Notes under the pieces: generated by a model
The model's input: only the letters and a program-made list of their open reading frames with translations
Told to the model about the DNA's origin: nothing
Database searches by the model: none
Shown: positions 45,586 through 57,159 of the stretch, in pieces
How the letters are laid out: each line of letters begins with the position of its first letter
How positions within the stretch are numbered: the stretch's first letter is position 1
Position numbers and translations under genes: made by a program
From: Brachynemurus nebulosus
Taxonomy: Eukaryota > Arthropoda > Insecta > Neuroptera > Myrmeleontidae
Length of the DNA: 64,000 nucleotides
Direction of reading: 5' to 3'
NCBI GenBank assembly: GCA_035578155.1
Contig: JAPWDM010000004.1
Location: 55,105,376-55,169,375 of the forward strand

Positions 45586-46383
45586 TTAAAATTGGGGTAC
45601 TGCTGCCGGTGGATGGCGCGGTCAGCAGCACCCGGCGGCATCGCCTACTAAGGGCATGCGCCGCCAAACAGTAAAAATAAAAACAACACGTAAAGACAGG
45701 AACACATAAATGCACTAGACAACGGACAAACATACAAATAATAAAATCCATCGATGGGCCCTGCCATCCCAGGGCTTAAAAAGAGCGGACAGTCCTTGGT
45801 GACGGTACGATAAGTACTAGACATAGCGTCCGGTCACCAAGGCCTGAAGACCATCGCTGCGACTCCCTCCGAGGTGTAAAGGCCTCGGAGTGGAGGAACC
45901 TGACTAGAAATACACAAATATCACAGACAATTATCACAATAGATCACAGATAAATCTTATTACGTCGCTGGGAGGCCACAGGCCGACCAGCGACGCAATA
46001 AGGAGTTAAAACAATACCGCTGTGGAGCCATAACAACAGGCCCACAGCGGCATAACAAAATATCACAGATAAATAAAAACAAGTGATGTATCACCTCGGG
46101 TGTAAAAGGCCTTCGGTGGTACATCGATAAAAAACAATAACAAAAACAAACAACAGGTATAAATAACAACAGTACCACTAAGGGTGTAAAAGGCCCTTAG
46201 TGGCATAACGACAATACTAAAAGTACCCTGCCAGACCAGCTGGAACAGGGTATAGGTAATAAATAAGACAACACAAGAAATTTCGAAAAACATATAAATT
46301 AAAAAACGACACTGTAAATAAAAATATAACTGTCGGGGGAGAGTCAAGAGACGACTTGAATAAAATTCAGAGATGTAAAGCCC
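45584..46383 (-). other. LINE 3' UTR with an array of about seven hairpins
   Basis: Perfect or near-perfect stems lie at 45794-45803/45833-45842, 45867-45874/45883-45890, 45963-45971/45987-45995, 46017-46025/46042-46050, 46088-46095/46115-46122, 46175-46184/46194-46203 and 46224-46230/46246-46252. Stem sequences differ completely between hairpins while complementarity is kept. Three loops share GTGTAAA(A)GGCC (plus-strand reading). A further GC-rich inverted repeat lies at 45601-45665. This pattern argues for structured RNA near the LINE 3' end, where the RT would recognise its template. Confidence 0.75.
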
Positions 46384-49300
46384 CTACAGTCTCTGAAGAA
46401 GATGGGAATTTCTGAGAAATTCAATCATCTTTCTTTCAGAGACAGCATCATAAGATAACGCTTCGGCTACATTATTGGGGAGCTGCAACCTCTGGCGCAA
46501 TGGCTCAAAGGTTACACATTCCTCAACTATATGCCTCACGGTCAGCGCCGTCCCGCAGGCGGCGCACCTTGGCTGATCCTCACCGGCGAGAAGATGACGA
46601 TGTGTTAACGCCGTGTGGCCCAAGCGTAAACGCGTCAGGGCCACACTCTCTCGCCGGCTCAGATTTACAGGTGCCGGAGTTTTTCGGACCTCAGGTTTCA
46701 CCTGTTTGAGCTTCGCCGTGAGGTTGTTCCACTCACGTTGCCATTTCTGATCGATCGCCGATCTAATGCACACTCTCAGATCCTCTGGGCGTATGGCAAT
46801 GTCCTGTGGCTCGCCGACTTCGGCTGCATGACGTGCTGCCTGGTCGGCGAGTTCATTGCCAGGTATCCCCACATGTCCGGGAATCCAAAAGAAGGTGATA
46901 GACTTTTGGCGGAGCATGTAGAGACACGTTCGGATGTTCTGCACCAGTGGATCGATGGTATGAGAGTGGCAGATCGCTTGCAACGCGCTCAACGAGTCGG
47001 AACAAATGAGGAATGCGCTGTCTTCGGATGTTTGACAGAATCGCAGGGCTTGCAGAATAGCAAATAATTCTGCAGTATACACAGTGGCCTGGGGAGGAAG
47101 TGACCAAGCGTGAGGATCGTCACGAATGACGATGGCACTTCCAACACCCGTAGCGGTTTTGGAACCATCTGTGTATATGCAGAGAGAGTCAAGTTCGCTA
47201 ATGATCTCGTAAAAGCGGGATCGATATTCAAATGAACTGGTCTCCTCCTTGTTGAGACCAGTCAGGTCGAAACGACACCTTACGTTAGGGATCAGCCAAG
47301 GAGGCACTTCCATAGGACGTTTGGGAAGTACCTTGGCGAACTGTAAGTGCAGACTCTCTAATAACTCCTGCGTTCGAACGGCCACTGGTCGACTTATGGT
47401 CGGACGTCGACCGTAGAGCCCCTGTAAACGGTATCTGAATAGAGTCGGGTGATTGATATGCGTAGGTGTTGCATATACCCCCGCTGCATAATTGAGCAAG
47501 AGACGCTCACGTCTCAGTCGCAGCGGAGGAAGGCCCGACTCTACGCAGAGGCTCATAGAAGGGCTCGTTCGAAATGCTCCCGTAGCCAGTCGTATGCCTG
47601 CATGGTGAACAGGATCTAGGAGTAAGAGCGCAGACGCCCGGGCGGAGGAGTAAGCAATGCTGCCGTAATCAATCCTAGTCAGAACTAGCGATTGATACAG
47701 GCGAAGCAACGACTCCCGGCCCGCACCCCACGATGCACCAGCCAAGCACTTAAGCATGTTTATTGTCCTGCGACAACTCGCAGCTAAGGCTTGGAGGTGT
47801 GGACGCCACGTAAGTTGTTTGTCAAAAATAAGTCCTAGAAACCTGACGCTATCAACGCACTGAAGGTTGGATCCTTTTAAAGTGAGGACAGGATCCGGAT
47901 GTGCGTTGCGCTTTCTGCAGAAGTGAACCACCGATGTTTTTTGTGGAGAGAAGCGAAAACCAAGAGCTTCTGCAGAAGTCACCACTTCGTTGATGCCTTG
48001 TTGCAGCCGTTGTTGAATATCCTCGATGGAATCGGCTGCGTAAAATATGGTGAGGTCATCAACGTACAAGCAACGACGAATTGGGGCTGAAGCTGCAATA
48101 TGACTGACTGCGATGGAAAATAAGGTGACACTAATGGTGGAGCCTTGAGGAACACCATTCTCCTGGGAGTGGGCCTCAGACTCAGTGTCACCTACCCGGA
48201 CACGAAAAGAACGGTCAGTCAGAAAACTTTTTACGAACTGAGGGAGGTTACCTCTTAAACCCCAGTCGTGCAGCTTCTTGAGAATGCCATACCTCCAGGT
48301 CATATCATAAGCTTTCTCCAAATCGAAGAACACGGCCACAAGGTGTTTTCGTTGGAGAAAGGCGTCTTGAATGGCATTCTCGAGGCGAACAAGATGGTCC
48401 GTAGTCGAATGGTATCGGCGGAACCCACATTGATGTTTAGGTATAAGGTTGTGGGATTCCAGCCACCAGACGAGACGGTTGTTCACCATTTTTTCCAATA
48501 CCTTGCTGAAACAGCAAGTCAAGGATATTGGACGGTAGCTAGTTAGTTGCGATGAATCTTTACCCTCTTTTAGCAGCGGAATGATGGTAGCTTCTCGCCA
48601 CTGCGGAGGGTAAACGCCTTGCCTAAAAATTTCGTTGTAAAGATCCAGTAACCTACACTTACCAGGATAAGGCAGGTTCCGGATCATGGCGTAGGGGATC
48701 TCATCAGGTCCAGGGGAAGTATCCCCAGATCCCCGAAGCGCCTCCAGTAATTCTTGCATAGAAAACGGTTGGTTGTACTGGAGGGATTCATCTGAGAAAA
48801 AATCAAGATCGTTTTGTTCGTGTTCGATCTTGATCCGCAGGAAGTCCGGGTCATAGTTTTGGGAGCCACTGACGCGCTCAAAGTGCTTAGCTAAGCAATT
48901 AGCTATTTCTGCGCGTTCAGTGATGTTCCGACCGTCGACGACGAGAAGGGAGGGTATAGGTGAACGGGAATATTTCCCAGTAATGGCCCTCACTCTTCTC
49001 CATACCTCTGAGGTGGTCGTGGAGGTGTTTATGGCCGAAACATATTGCTCCCATGATAGCCTCTTTTGTTCTTTAATTGTGCGTTTACAGCGTGCTTGAG
49101 CACGCTTGTATGCTATCACATTTTCCTGCGTGGGGCGACGTCTGAGTTCGTGGTACGCCCGCTTTTTCTCTGCAACTGCTACACTGACGACTTCATTCCA
49201 CCATGGTACTTGATGTTTGGGTGGAATGTTGGACGACTTCGGTATACTCGTATATGCTGCTTCATTGACACTGGAGGACATTTTCTCCACATCATCTTCT

Positions 49301-50046
49301 ACGTCTCCAGTCAGCTCGGGTGTACGGAATGAAGTAGCGTACATTTCCCAATCGGCTTGACGGAGACGCCATCTCGGCGAAGACGAATGTGGAGTCATCG
49401 GCAGGGTACTATTTAAAATAATAGGTATATGGTCGCTACCGTATGAGTCTGACGCCAGCGTCCACTCAAAACGGTGTGCCATGACCGGTGAGCAAAGTGA
49501 TAAGTCGATAGCCGACAACTCACCGGTTCTTGCATTAATAAAAGTACCTTCACCGGAATTCAACAAGACCGTTTCAGACTCATCTAGAAAACGTTCGATG
49601 AGTCTTCCACGGGCGTCTCTTGTGCTACAGCCCCACATAGGGCTGTGAGCATTAAAATCTCCTAGTAACAAAAATGGACGTGGTAACTGTAAGGTAAGCT
49701 CGGTCAGGGATTCGACATTCCAGTCGAAGTCTGGTAGGTAGACCGAGCATACTGTGAACTGGGGCGGTTTTAAAAATTGTACTGCAATAGCTTATAGGGG
49801 GGTGTTTAGTGGGTGGTCCCGGAAGGGGACGCCATCTTTTATAATGATGGCAACACCCCCCCTCGCCCTGATGTCTGGCTGTACGTCGTGCCGGCGGGTT
49901 TGATGGTATTTGATAGTAAATTGTTCCGCCGGCCGTAAATGTGTTTCTTGGAGGCACACGCACATAGGCGTGTGCTCAGCCAGAAGCATCTGCAATTCAC
50001 AGTAATGGTGCTTTACACCATTACAGTTCCACTGTACGATAGCCAT
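46384..50046 (-). CDS. I-clade LINE ORF2: endonuclease, reverse transcriptase, RNase H (one premature stop)
   Basis: One frame of about 1,220 codons from ATG 50046, broken only by TAA at 49794-49792 after the HPLNTPL segment. CAA to TAA is a likely origin. Domains in order. Endonuclease: WNCNGVK, CLQETHL, LLGDFNAHSPMWG, AIDLSL, SDHIPI (about 1-225). RT: SYRPISLTCCFSKVLEKMV, FFDLEKAYDMTWRYGIL, NGVPQGSTISVTLFSI, LYVDDLTIF (about 480-700). RNase H: YTDGSKTATGVGSA, AELFAILQAL, CSDSLSALQA, WIPGHVGIPGNELADQAA (about 960-1090), with all four acidic/His positions present. C-terminal zinc tail: CAACGTALTVRHIVEEC. The enzyme would nick DNA, reverse-transcribe its own RNA and remove RNA from the hybrid. 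Downstream of the stop the frame is open from 49791 to 46384. The distance from ORF1 is 37 bp. Confidence 0.93.
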
Positions 50047-50083
50047 TTCTGTTACTACTAGGGTTGCTCCCTAGGAAGTGTGG

Positions 50084-51733
50084 CTACTTCCTAGGTTTCC
50101 CCTTAGGCCAGCCTTTTTTCCTTTTAATTACTTTCACCTCGGCATCAGAGTTATCGGACTCTGTAGCCGAGGTGTTGGTATAAGCGTCGGACGTCGGGCG
50201 CTTAGTACCCGTACGTACCGACGCGGTCGTACTTTCCGAGTCGCTCATCGGTGTTTGGATAGAGCGACTCGGGAGGGAGGTGACCGGGCGTTCGGGTGTG
50301 CCCGGTCGGGACGATGCCGTTGGCCGTTGTGGCTGTGGCACCGTCGATTTTGGAGGCAGCATAGTTTCTGCCTCCGAGGTGGTTGTGGACGGTCCCTTTT
50401 TGGGGGATCTTGGTTTTACCACCTCCTCCTCCCTCTCACTATGACGTCTTCGGGGCGGTGACTTCTTGGGTGACTGTTTCTTCCTTGGCGAAGACGTCAC
50501 AGTTCTTACTATAGGTCCCTGAGGGGTGGTTGTTAACACCCTCTTGGCCTCAGAGACCTTGGCTGGCGATGCGGCTGATACAGATGCAGATGTACTTACT
50601 GCTGCAGAGCGCATGAGACATTCTTGCATTTTCTGCATGTTAACTTGTATTTGTCTCATCGCTTCCTTTATTTCTTTAATTTCATTCGATTTTTCAGCCG
50701 CTGTAGGGGCGGGGGCCGCAACAGCGCGTGCATAACCCTCAAGAGCTGAGCGACGGGGCGTATTGCCTAGAAGTTTCCGTCTTGCCTCTGGGTAGGTTAA
50801 CCTCTCCAGGGCTCTCAACTCTTGAATCGCGGATTCTTGTTTAAAAATGGGGCAATTCCTCGACTTAGCCGAGTGATTACCCCCACAGTTGATGCATTTA
50901 ATTGGCTCGTCACATGGTCGTCCTTCATGTAACGGCCTTCCGCACACGCATATCTGTTGCTCTGTTCCACAACGTTGTGAGACGTGGCCGTACCTTTGGC
51001 ATTTATAACATCGCATCGGTGCTGGGATGTACGGTCGCACGTCCACTTTAGTGAAAAGGCCGATGATCACTTCTTTAGGTAGAGTGACCCTATTGAAAGT
51101 TAGTAGAATTAAGGGGGATTCGGGATGTTTATTCCCCCTATTATACTTCAGCCTTTTCGCTTCAATTACCCCCTGTGGAGACATCTCCGACACTATCTCT
51201 TCCAGGGTACAGTATGCTAGAGAGGGGTGCATGATAACGCCCCTGGAGTAGTTTAATACACCATGGGGCACCACCTCTACTGCATACTGTCCTAATTCTT
51301 TCATGTTTTGGATTTTGTCCGATTGTGCCGGTGAGAGTGCCTCTATGAGCAACCCTTTGCCCGATAGTTTGGCATCTTTAACCTGACCAATACTACTATT
51401 TACCAATTTTGCCAAAAGGAAGGGACTGACTTTGCTAAAGTCACCTTCCTTTGGCTTAACAACTAGGAACTTCATATAATTGGACACTGACATTCTTGGG
51501 GATTCCAAATGAATTGGAGTCCCACGATTTTTCCCTTTTTTTGATTGGGGAGGGTTACCCCTTTTAGTTTGAGTACTCGCTCCGCTAGTTTGCGGTGCGG
51601 GTACGTTTGAAGAAGTAGCGGGACCAGCCGCGCTACTATTGCTCCCACCAGATGTTGTTGGCGGAGCTTGGTTCGCGTCCGGTTTGGGGGGCCCGGACTC
51701 GCCCGAAGAAACAATATTTTTTACATTATCCAT
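50084..51733 (-). CDS. I-clade LINE ORF1: Gag-like nucleic-acid-binding protein
   Basis: 549 residues, intact, starting at ATG 51733. The N-terminal about 90 residues are low-complexity (Ser/Pro/Thr-rich). The central part (about 90-235) has the folded Gag-like region of I/jockey ORF1 proteins (YAVEVVPHGVLNYSRGVI, then LTFNRVTLPKEVIIG). It is followed by CCHC-type zinc knuckles at about 240-295: CYKCQRYGHVSQRC, CVCGRPLHEGRPC and CINCGGNHSAKSRNC. After that come the TYPEARRKL block and a long, charged, disordered tail rich in SPRKKQSPKK-type motifs that could be phosphorylated or nuclear-targeting. It would bind LINE RNA and form the RNP. Codon composition is GC-rich relative to flanking DNA. 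Confidence 0.92.
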   Translation of the reverse strand: MDNVKNIVSSGESGPPKPDANQAPPTTSGGSNSSAAGPATSSNVPAPQTSGASTQTKRGNPPQSKKGKNRGTPIHLESPRMSVSNYMKFLVVKPKEGDFSKVSPFLLAKLVNSSIGQVKDAKLSGKGLLIEALSPAQSDKIQNMKELGQYAVEVVPHGVLNYSRGVIMHPSLAYCTLEEIVSEMSPQGVIEAKRLKYNRGNKHPESPLILLTFNRVTLPKEVIIGLFTKVDVRPYIPAPMRCYKCQRYGHVSQRCGTEQQICVCGRPLHEGRPCDEPIKCINCGGNHSAKSRNCPIFKQESAIQELRALERLTYPEARRKLLGNTPRRSALEGYARAVAAPAPTAAEKSNEIKEIKEAMRQIQVNMQKMQECLMRSAAVSTSASVSAASPAKVSEAKRVLTTTPQGPIVRTVTSSPRKKQSPKKSPPRRRHSEREEEVVKPRSPKKGPSTTTSEAETMLPPKSTVPQPQRPTASSRPGTPERPVTSLPSRSIQTPMSDSESTTASVRTGTKRPTSDAYTNTSATESDNSDAEVKVIKRKKGWPKGKPRK

Positions 51734-52437
51734 AAAATGTTAACAAAAAAACCCCCACCCCGCTCCCCACCCTCCACGGAGCCTCATAAGGGACGTGGGA
51801 CTCCCACGCCAGGGATACGGGAATGAGGGGCCCTAGGGACGAAGCCCATTGCCCCAGTGACACGCACGACCCCGGGGCGCTCGAATTTACTGCGGCCGGT
51901 GCATAACCGCAGCCACGGTCTATGCCTGAAGCCAGGGCCGAAGTGACGTGTTGTTCCGCCGTACTCGCAAGTAACGGCTTCCCTCAGTCACCAGGATCCC
52001 CTTTTCGAGGCAACGCCGCTAAGCCACACACGAGCTAGTGTGGGTCCCGAAGATGACTTGAAGTTGGGACAACAAAGAAGAACGAAAACAAAACAAAACC
52101 AAAAACAAAAAAAAGGAAACAAAAGATAAAAGAAAATCTGAAACAAAAAGAAATAAAAATAACGAAAACAAAAAACAATAAAAACGAAACGAAATAATAA
52201 AAAAGGTTAATAAATGAACGATCGAGGATTTCTCCTCTAGATCCGGCATCTTTCGTGAAAACGGTGGTACCTCGAGAAGGAACGGTGCCGATCTTGGGTA
52301 GTCAGAGGCTAATGGAATCCGAAGATTACTGTATTGCGCATAAACTACCCCTGGAACCCTTAGCTTCCTTGACACCAATGGGGGATAAATATCCCTCACG
52401 GGTGCCAAGGGCAGCTGCTATAGGTGTCCTCACCACC
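51734..52437 (-). other. I-clade LINE 5' UTR
   Basis: About 700 bp upstream of ORF1 on the minus strand, ending at the target duplication. It is GC-rich near the ORF and purine/pyrimidine-biased (AAAC-rich on plus) at 52070-52200. It should hold the internal promoter, but I could not point to specific promoter elements. Confidence 0.7.
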
Positions 52438-53181
52438 AGTTTGCATATTATTATTATTACTGTGGCCATTAGTCTTCATATTTTATTGACATTTCAAAAG
52501 CTGTTCAATCATGAAAATTTTCTGTGGTTTTCATAATCTTCCTTTCATTTTACGAGAATAAATTTGCAGCCAAAATTAAAATGCTTCATCAATTTCATTA
52601 TTCTCACTAGTATTATACTTTAACAAACTATTTTCCTCAATTTTTTTAATAGAAAATTCAAAAAAATATTCACGCCAATTAAATATTGACATTTAATTTT
52701 TTATTTACAAATGTAATTTGTCAATTGTCACTACAAGGATTTGTATTATAGTCGCTATAAATATTTATAATATTTATTCATGGTATTCTATGTCATAACA
52801 GAAATATTTCACCTATATTATCCGAATTTTATTTTCTATTTAATATATTTTTATTCTTTAATTATTTTAAATCGATCGTGAAAAAATATGATACAATACA
52901 CGATGCGTTAAGTGCCTTTACTGATCTCGAAAATTGCAAAAACTCGACTCTGCGTGTCTCGTTTTCGCAACATTTTCTCGATCAGTAAAAGCAACTTACC
53001 GAACTTATATTGTGAAATACTATTTTTATGTCTCAACGAAAATAAAGAATCAGTACTTGTCAAGTACTATGGGTACTATGGTGACTGCCTGTTTAAACAA
53101 AAACTTACTGATATAAATTTTAAAACTATATTGTGACAACTAAATTCCACCATTAGCTTTTGTCTAATTCCTAGTGAATGG

Positions 53182-53233
53182 CAGTTTATGTCGCCAGCGT
53201 AGGGTCGCTGGCAATCACTGCATACATAAACTG
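53182..53233. repeat. Nested hairpin, GCCAGCG/CGCTGGC core
   Basis: Outer stem CAGTTTATGT (53182-53191) with ACATAAACTG (53224-53233). Inner stem GCCAGCG (53193-53199) with CGCTGGC (53206-53212) around a 6-nt loop. An 11-nt bulge sits on the 3' side. Confidence 0.8.
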
Positions 53234-53573
53234 ACACTCAAGTCGTGACATTGAGATATCAAATTTTATTACGCTATAAACTAACTATAAAATGACGTAC
53301 TTAGTGCTTACAAAAAGTTAGCATGTTGTCAAAATATAGATACTTATACAATATTTACGTATATTAGAATGACTATGTATACGTAACGCCTAGACATAAT
53401 ATTAGGATGATTTTCATAAAATTACCATAAATGACATTATTACTATAACTTGAAATTTTACCATTAATCCCAGTAGCGCATACGTCATACTTATGCAGTA
53501 TAAATAATTCATAAAGAAGCTGACAAACAGACTCACTTTTAGGGCTTGTATTTTGTTATTACAGGATAGATTA

Positions 53574-53740
53574 TTTGAGGATTGCCATTTTTATTACGGC
53601 TAAACTATTGACTTAATTTAAAAATCGTTTAATTTAAAAATCGATAATTTAAAAATCGACAATTTAATTTAAAAATCGATAAGAAAGAGTTGTAGCAACC
53701 GCTGGAGCAATATAGTGCTATAGGCTGGGTACGTGATGGC
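53574..53740. repeat. Diverged relative of the 57.2-58.3 kb inverted-repeat element
   Basis: TTGCCATTTTTATTACGGC, then a 4x ATTTAAAAATCG(AT) run (about 53613-53680), then GAGTTGTAGCAACCGCTGG. The order and wording match the left arm at 57170-57235 loosely. The right limit is uncertain. Confidence 0.45.
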
Positions 53741-56310
53741 AACGACATCTATAATATACATTTTTCCGGGCTCATTAAAGAATATAAATAATGGTAACCG
53801 TGGAAATAAATAAATTTAAAATATTTTTAAGCAAACCATAAAATCTGAATACAAATATTTGCTATTTACAATTAATTTTTTTATAAATAAATTTGAACAA
53901 TTTGATTTGTTCAATTTGAACAATAAAATACTGGATGAAGTATAACAGTTATATTAAAAATGTAATTAAACAATATTCGACGTTAATATGGATATAATTA
54001 TCAAGACAGTATTTCCTTCCAACCTCGGACTATGCAGAGGAAAAAGTTGCTGGTGCCGGTAAAGTACGTCAGACAAACATCAATAACTTTAACTCCTTAT
54101 GAAATATTATTGCATGTGACTACGTGAGTTAAAATACATCAAATATTTTTAATTCTGTATTTATGGATTGACGTGTAGATGTTAATACTGTTGACAGATA
54201 AATAAGGAATGACATATTAGTTGCAACTGCGTTTATAATCAAAATGAATCAATGTAAATATTTTTATTTAATATTTTTTATTATACTATAAACACATATG
54301 AGCCCGTATTAATGCTTGTTTTCTCCACTACTCACGCTGCAATCGATTTAATTGCCCCACCATATACTTCGCACTCTGCCTATATCCAGAAGTTTTATAA
54401 TTCCTTTAGTTTTCGATATATTGTTCAAGCTTATACATTTTAAAATGAATTCTGGGAAATTGGCCTATATATTTGTAGAAGCAAAATTTAATCGGAATCA
54501 CTGTACTTTTTTATCCAAGAAACGAAGTAGCAATTAATAAGTATTCGTACAGGTAATTTATATTTTGAAATATAGATGTCACCCTCAACTTAACATTCAT
54601 AAAAAATAACTTTCATATTATAATGGTTAATTTGATAGTTTCACGCATATCTATTAATTCATTGAAAGTTGTTTTAAATTTAAACCTTTCATGTCACTAT
54701 TGTTAAATAATCTTTAAGCGTGTGCACTATACATACCTTCATTAACACTTTATTATCGTTTTACAACAGACCGTATATGTCATATGAATTCAGTCGTAAC
54801 CCGCACTTGAAAGCATTAATTTTTGCAACGCAGTTACACAAGAATATATGATAAAATAATATTTCAGTATTACCGGTAGCTTTTGAATCATAAACTAATT
54901 TTTTAGATCAAAATCACTAATATCTAATTGTAAGTCAGAACTCCAGTAGGACATGTAATCTAAAATAGTATATGGGCACTCTTAGTTAATTTATAAGAAA
55001 ATAAAAAAAAATAATTGTCTTTACAAGAATTTCGTACATTGAGTTTAATATTATTTTTTTCGAATAAACTATTACTTCACAAATTTGTTTTAACAACTGT
55101 ATCATCATCACAGTTTTTAAATATATTTTATTTGTAAACATTTTCTTTTTTTGTATTAATTCGGCTTTTGAAATCAGATCAGCTAGACAAAGATGAGTTT
55201 ATCTGATTCATCATATTCGTTTTCCTTTATTGCCAACAGCCAAAAAAATTTTTTAAAATTTTATTGCTGGCCTACTGTCAACTCCTGGTTGTCGATACAT
55301 AAATAACTGAGCACGTAGAAATTTAAAGATGATAAAGTACATTTATACAGTTACGGAGTTACGTAGTAAAATAAGTTCGTAGTTACAGTGTCATAGATGT
55401 ATAATTGTACTACAGTATTAAAATGATTTAATTATCAGTGAGAGATATTCTTGATTAAAGTAGATAGAGAAAGGTATGCTACATTTGAGACCAAAATAAG
55501 TTTTTTTGCTCAATTCGCCATCTACGTCATAATTATGTCACATATTTGAATTTTTAGAAAAAGACAAAATTTTTGAATTTTTAGAAAAGACGAAATTCAT
55601 CGAATTCGCCATCTACGTCATCACGATCTGCGCGTCGGCATACCTTTCTTCATCTACTTTGTTCTTAATATTAGGTATTATTATTTCAATTTTCTCCAGT
55701 ATTTCACATATCTTGTTCATTTACGGTCAACCACGTGGTATGAAGAATATATCATACAATATTAATACCTAATATTATATATTGTACGATATTACATAGA
55801 ACAAGTTACGACTTACGGTATACATACTTATTTATCATCATTTAATTTCCTAAATTCTAGGTATAGGTATGTTATGAAATCTAATCAGTCTCTGTACAGA
55901 GTGTAAAAGTATCATAGTAAAAGTTAAAACTTTTTAGGTGATATCTTAATAACAATTATATTATATCCGAAAGAAGTCGACCTTTAAAGTTGAATAATCT
56001 TGAATAATTTTAATGTTGAAAACGTTTAGGGGGACATATTTCAAATTTCAAATGTAATCACATTGTTAAAGTACTATAAATTAGGGTACTTTTTAAACAC
56101 CAGTGCTAGAAATTTAAAATTGGGTTTGATTGCAGACCTTAACCTAAAAGGATTTTAGGAAAATTTTTTACTAAATTATTCTTATTATTTGTATCCCGTT
56201 TATTCAATTTTCTAAGAATGTCTTTGTATGTGTAAGAGAACGTGGATATTAATCTGAAATATTCTTGAACAATCTTTGGCTAAAATATTTTCATTATTTT
56301 TGTCCTTTTC
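53741..56310. other. AT-rich interval without a supported gene
   Basis: Short frames (for example 54352-54537) lack any recognisable family. A small duplication of TTCGCCATCTACGTCAT occurs at about 55514 and 55608. ATATTAGGTATTATTATT near 55670 is complementary to sequence near 55770. No element ends were resolved. Confidence 0.45.
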
Positions 56311-56317
56311 TATAAAA

Positions 56318-56396
<79 letters not shown>

Positions 56397-56398
56397 TG
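56318..56398. repeat. (TG)n microsatellite
   Basis: About 80 bp of TG dinucleotide with one A interruption near the right end. Confidence 0.97.
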
Positions 56399-56399
56399 A

Positions 56400-57159
56400 A
56401 AATATGTATATATGTATGTATTTAAAATAATTAGGTACCATAGTAACATAGGTAGAATAAGAAATAATAAAAAAAACTATGGGAATCTGTCAAATGGGCG
56501 TGACTTAATAAAAATGACTGACGAAAAAGTGCATTGACATTAGTTTTGTATGCAACAATTAGTGCGATATGAAGAAAAAATGATAATATAAAACTAGTTG
56601 TACCTACGTGAGTTGACACAAGTCAGTTAAAGCAAGGAAATTTTGTTGAAGGAGAGAGAATTTTGCATCTGAAAAACAGTTAAAATGTGGTAAAAATTTA
56701 AAAAAATACGTGAGTGGGTTAATGAATATTACAATTTACAAATTTGAATGGTAAACGTCATAAAATAACTGGAGAACTGTCAACGAATGGAAGAAACAAA
56801 TCAATTGTATGTAAATGTTGATCTATAAAGTTCAAATCGTTAATGATATTTCAGAAAATGCACTTTAAGAGTAGTCTGATTTTTAAACACCAAATGACCT
56901 ACCCTCATTCGACAAATCCCAATACACAAAATGTTAACATTAAACATTGAATAACTCCAAAACATTTTTAGCGTTAACTGACGGGTTTAAGGGGTCGAAT
57001 TTTTAGTCGAATTTCTCAACAACAAAAAATTAGGCTAATACAGCTTATACGATAAGAAAGGGACGAGTGGAAAGCAGGGGCGCTTTCCGTTTTCGAACCC
57101 TTAGAACACGATTCTGAAGAAAAAAAATGCCTAATATATAAGTATATAATACATAGTGT
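56400..57159. other. AT-rich interval, nothing recognised
   Basis: The minus-strand frame 56431-56619 is short and without family resemblance. No repeats resolved. Confidence 0.45.

Larger units (their letters stand above)
45545..52437 (-). mobile_element. Nearly full-length I-clade LINE, 6.9 kb
   Basis: Minus strand: 5' UTR 52437-51734, ORF1 51733-50084, 37-bp spacer, ORF2 50046-46384, 3' UTR 46383-45584, A39 tail (T run 45545-45583). Flanked by AGTTTGCATA on both sides (45535-45544 and 52438-52447). RNase H in ORF2 and the RT signature place it in the I group. It is much more GC-rich than its surroundings. It has one visible lesion, an in-frame stop in ORF2. It looks young. Confidence 0.95.
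44565..53025. mobile_element. Foldback element of about 1.6 kb, interrupted by the I-clade LINE
   Basis: The left arm 44565 to about 45260 pairs with a right arm split into about 45440-45544 and 52441-53025. Examples: ACTTTTACTGATCGAGAAAA-type sequence near 44600 against 52970, and TTCAAATTGTACTTTTAATT near 45210 against 45485. The two right-arm pieces are exactly separated by the LINE and its target duplication. The loop is about 45260-45440. The ends are diverged and no target duplication of its own was found. Confidence 0.8.

Noticed and set aside
46500..49332. Several 60-110-codon frames on the plus strand and other minus frames over the LINE
   Set aside because: They are shadows of ORF1/ORF2 in GC-richer coding sequence.
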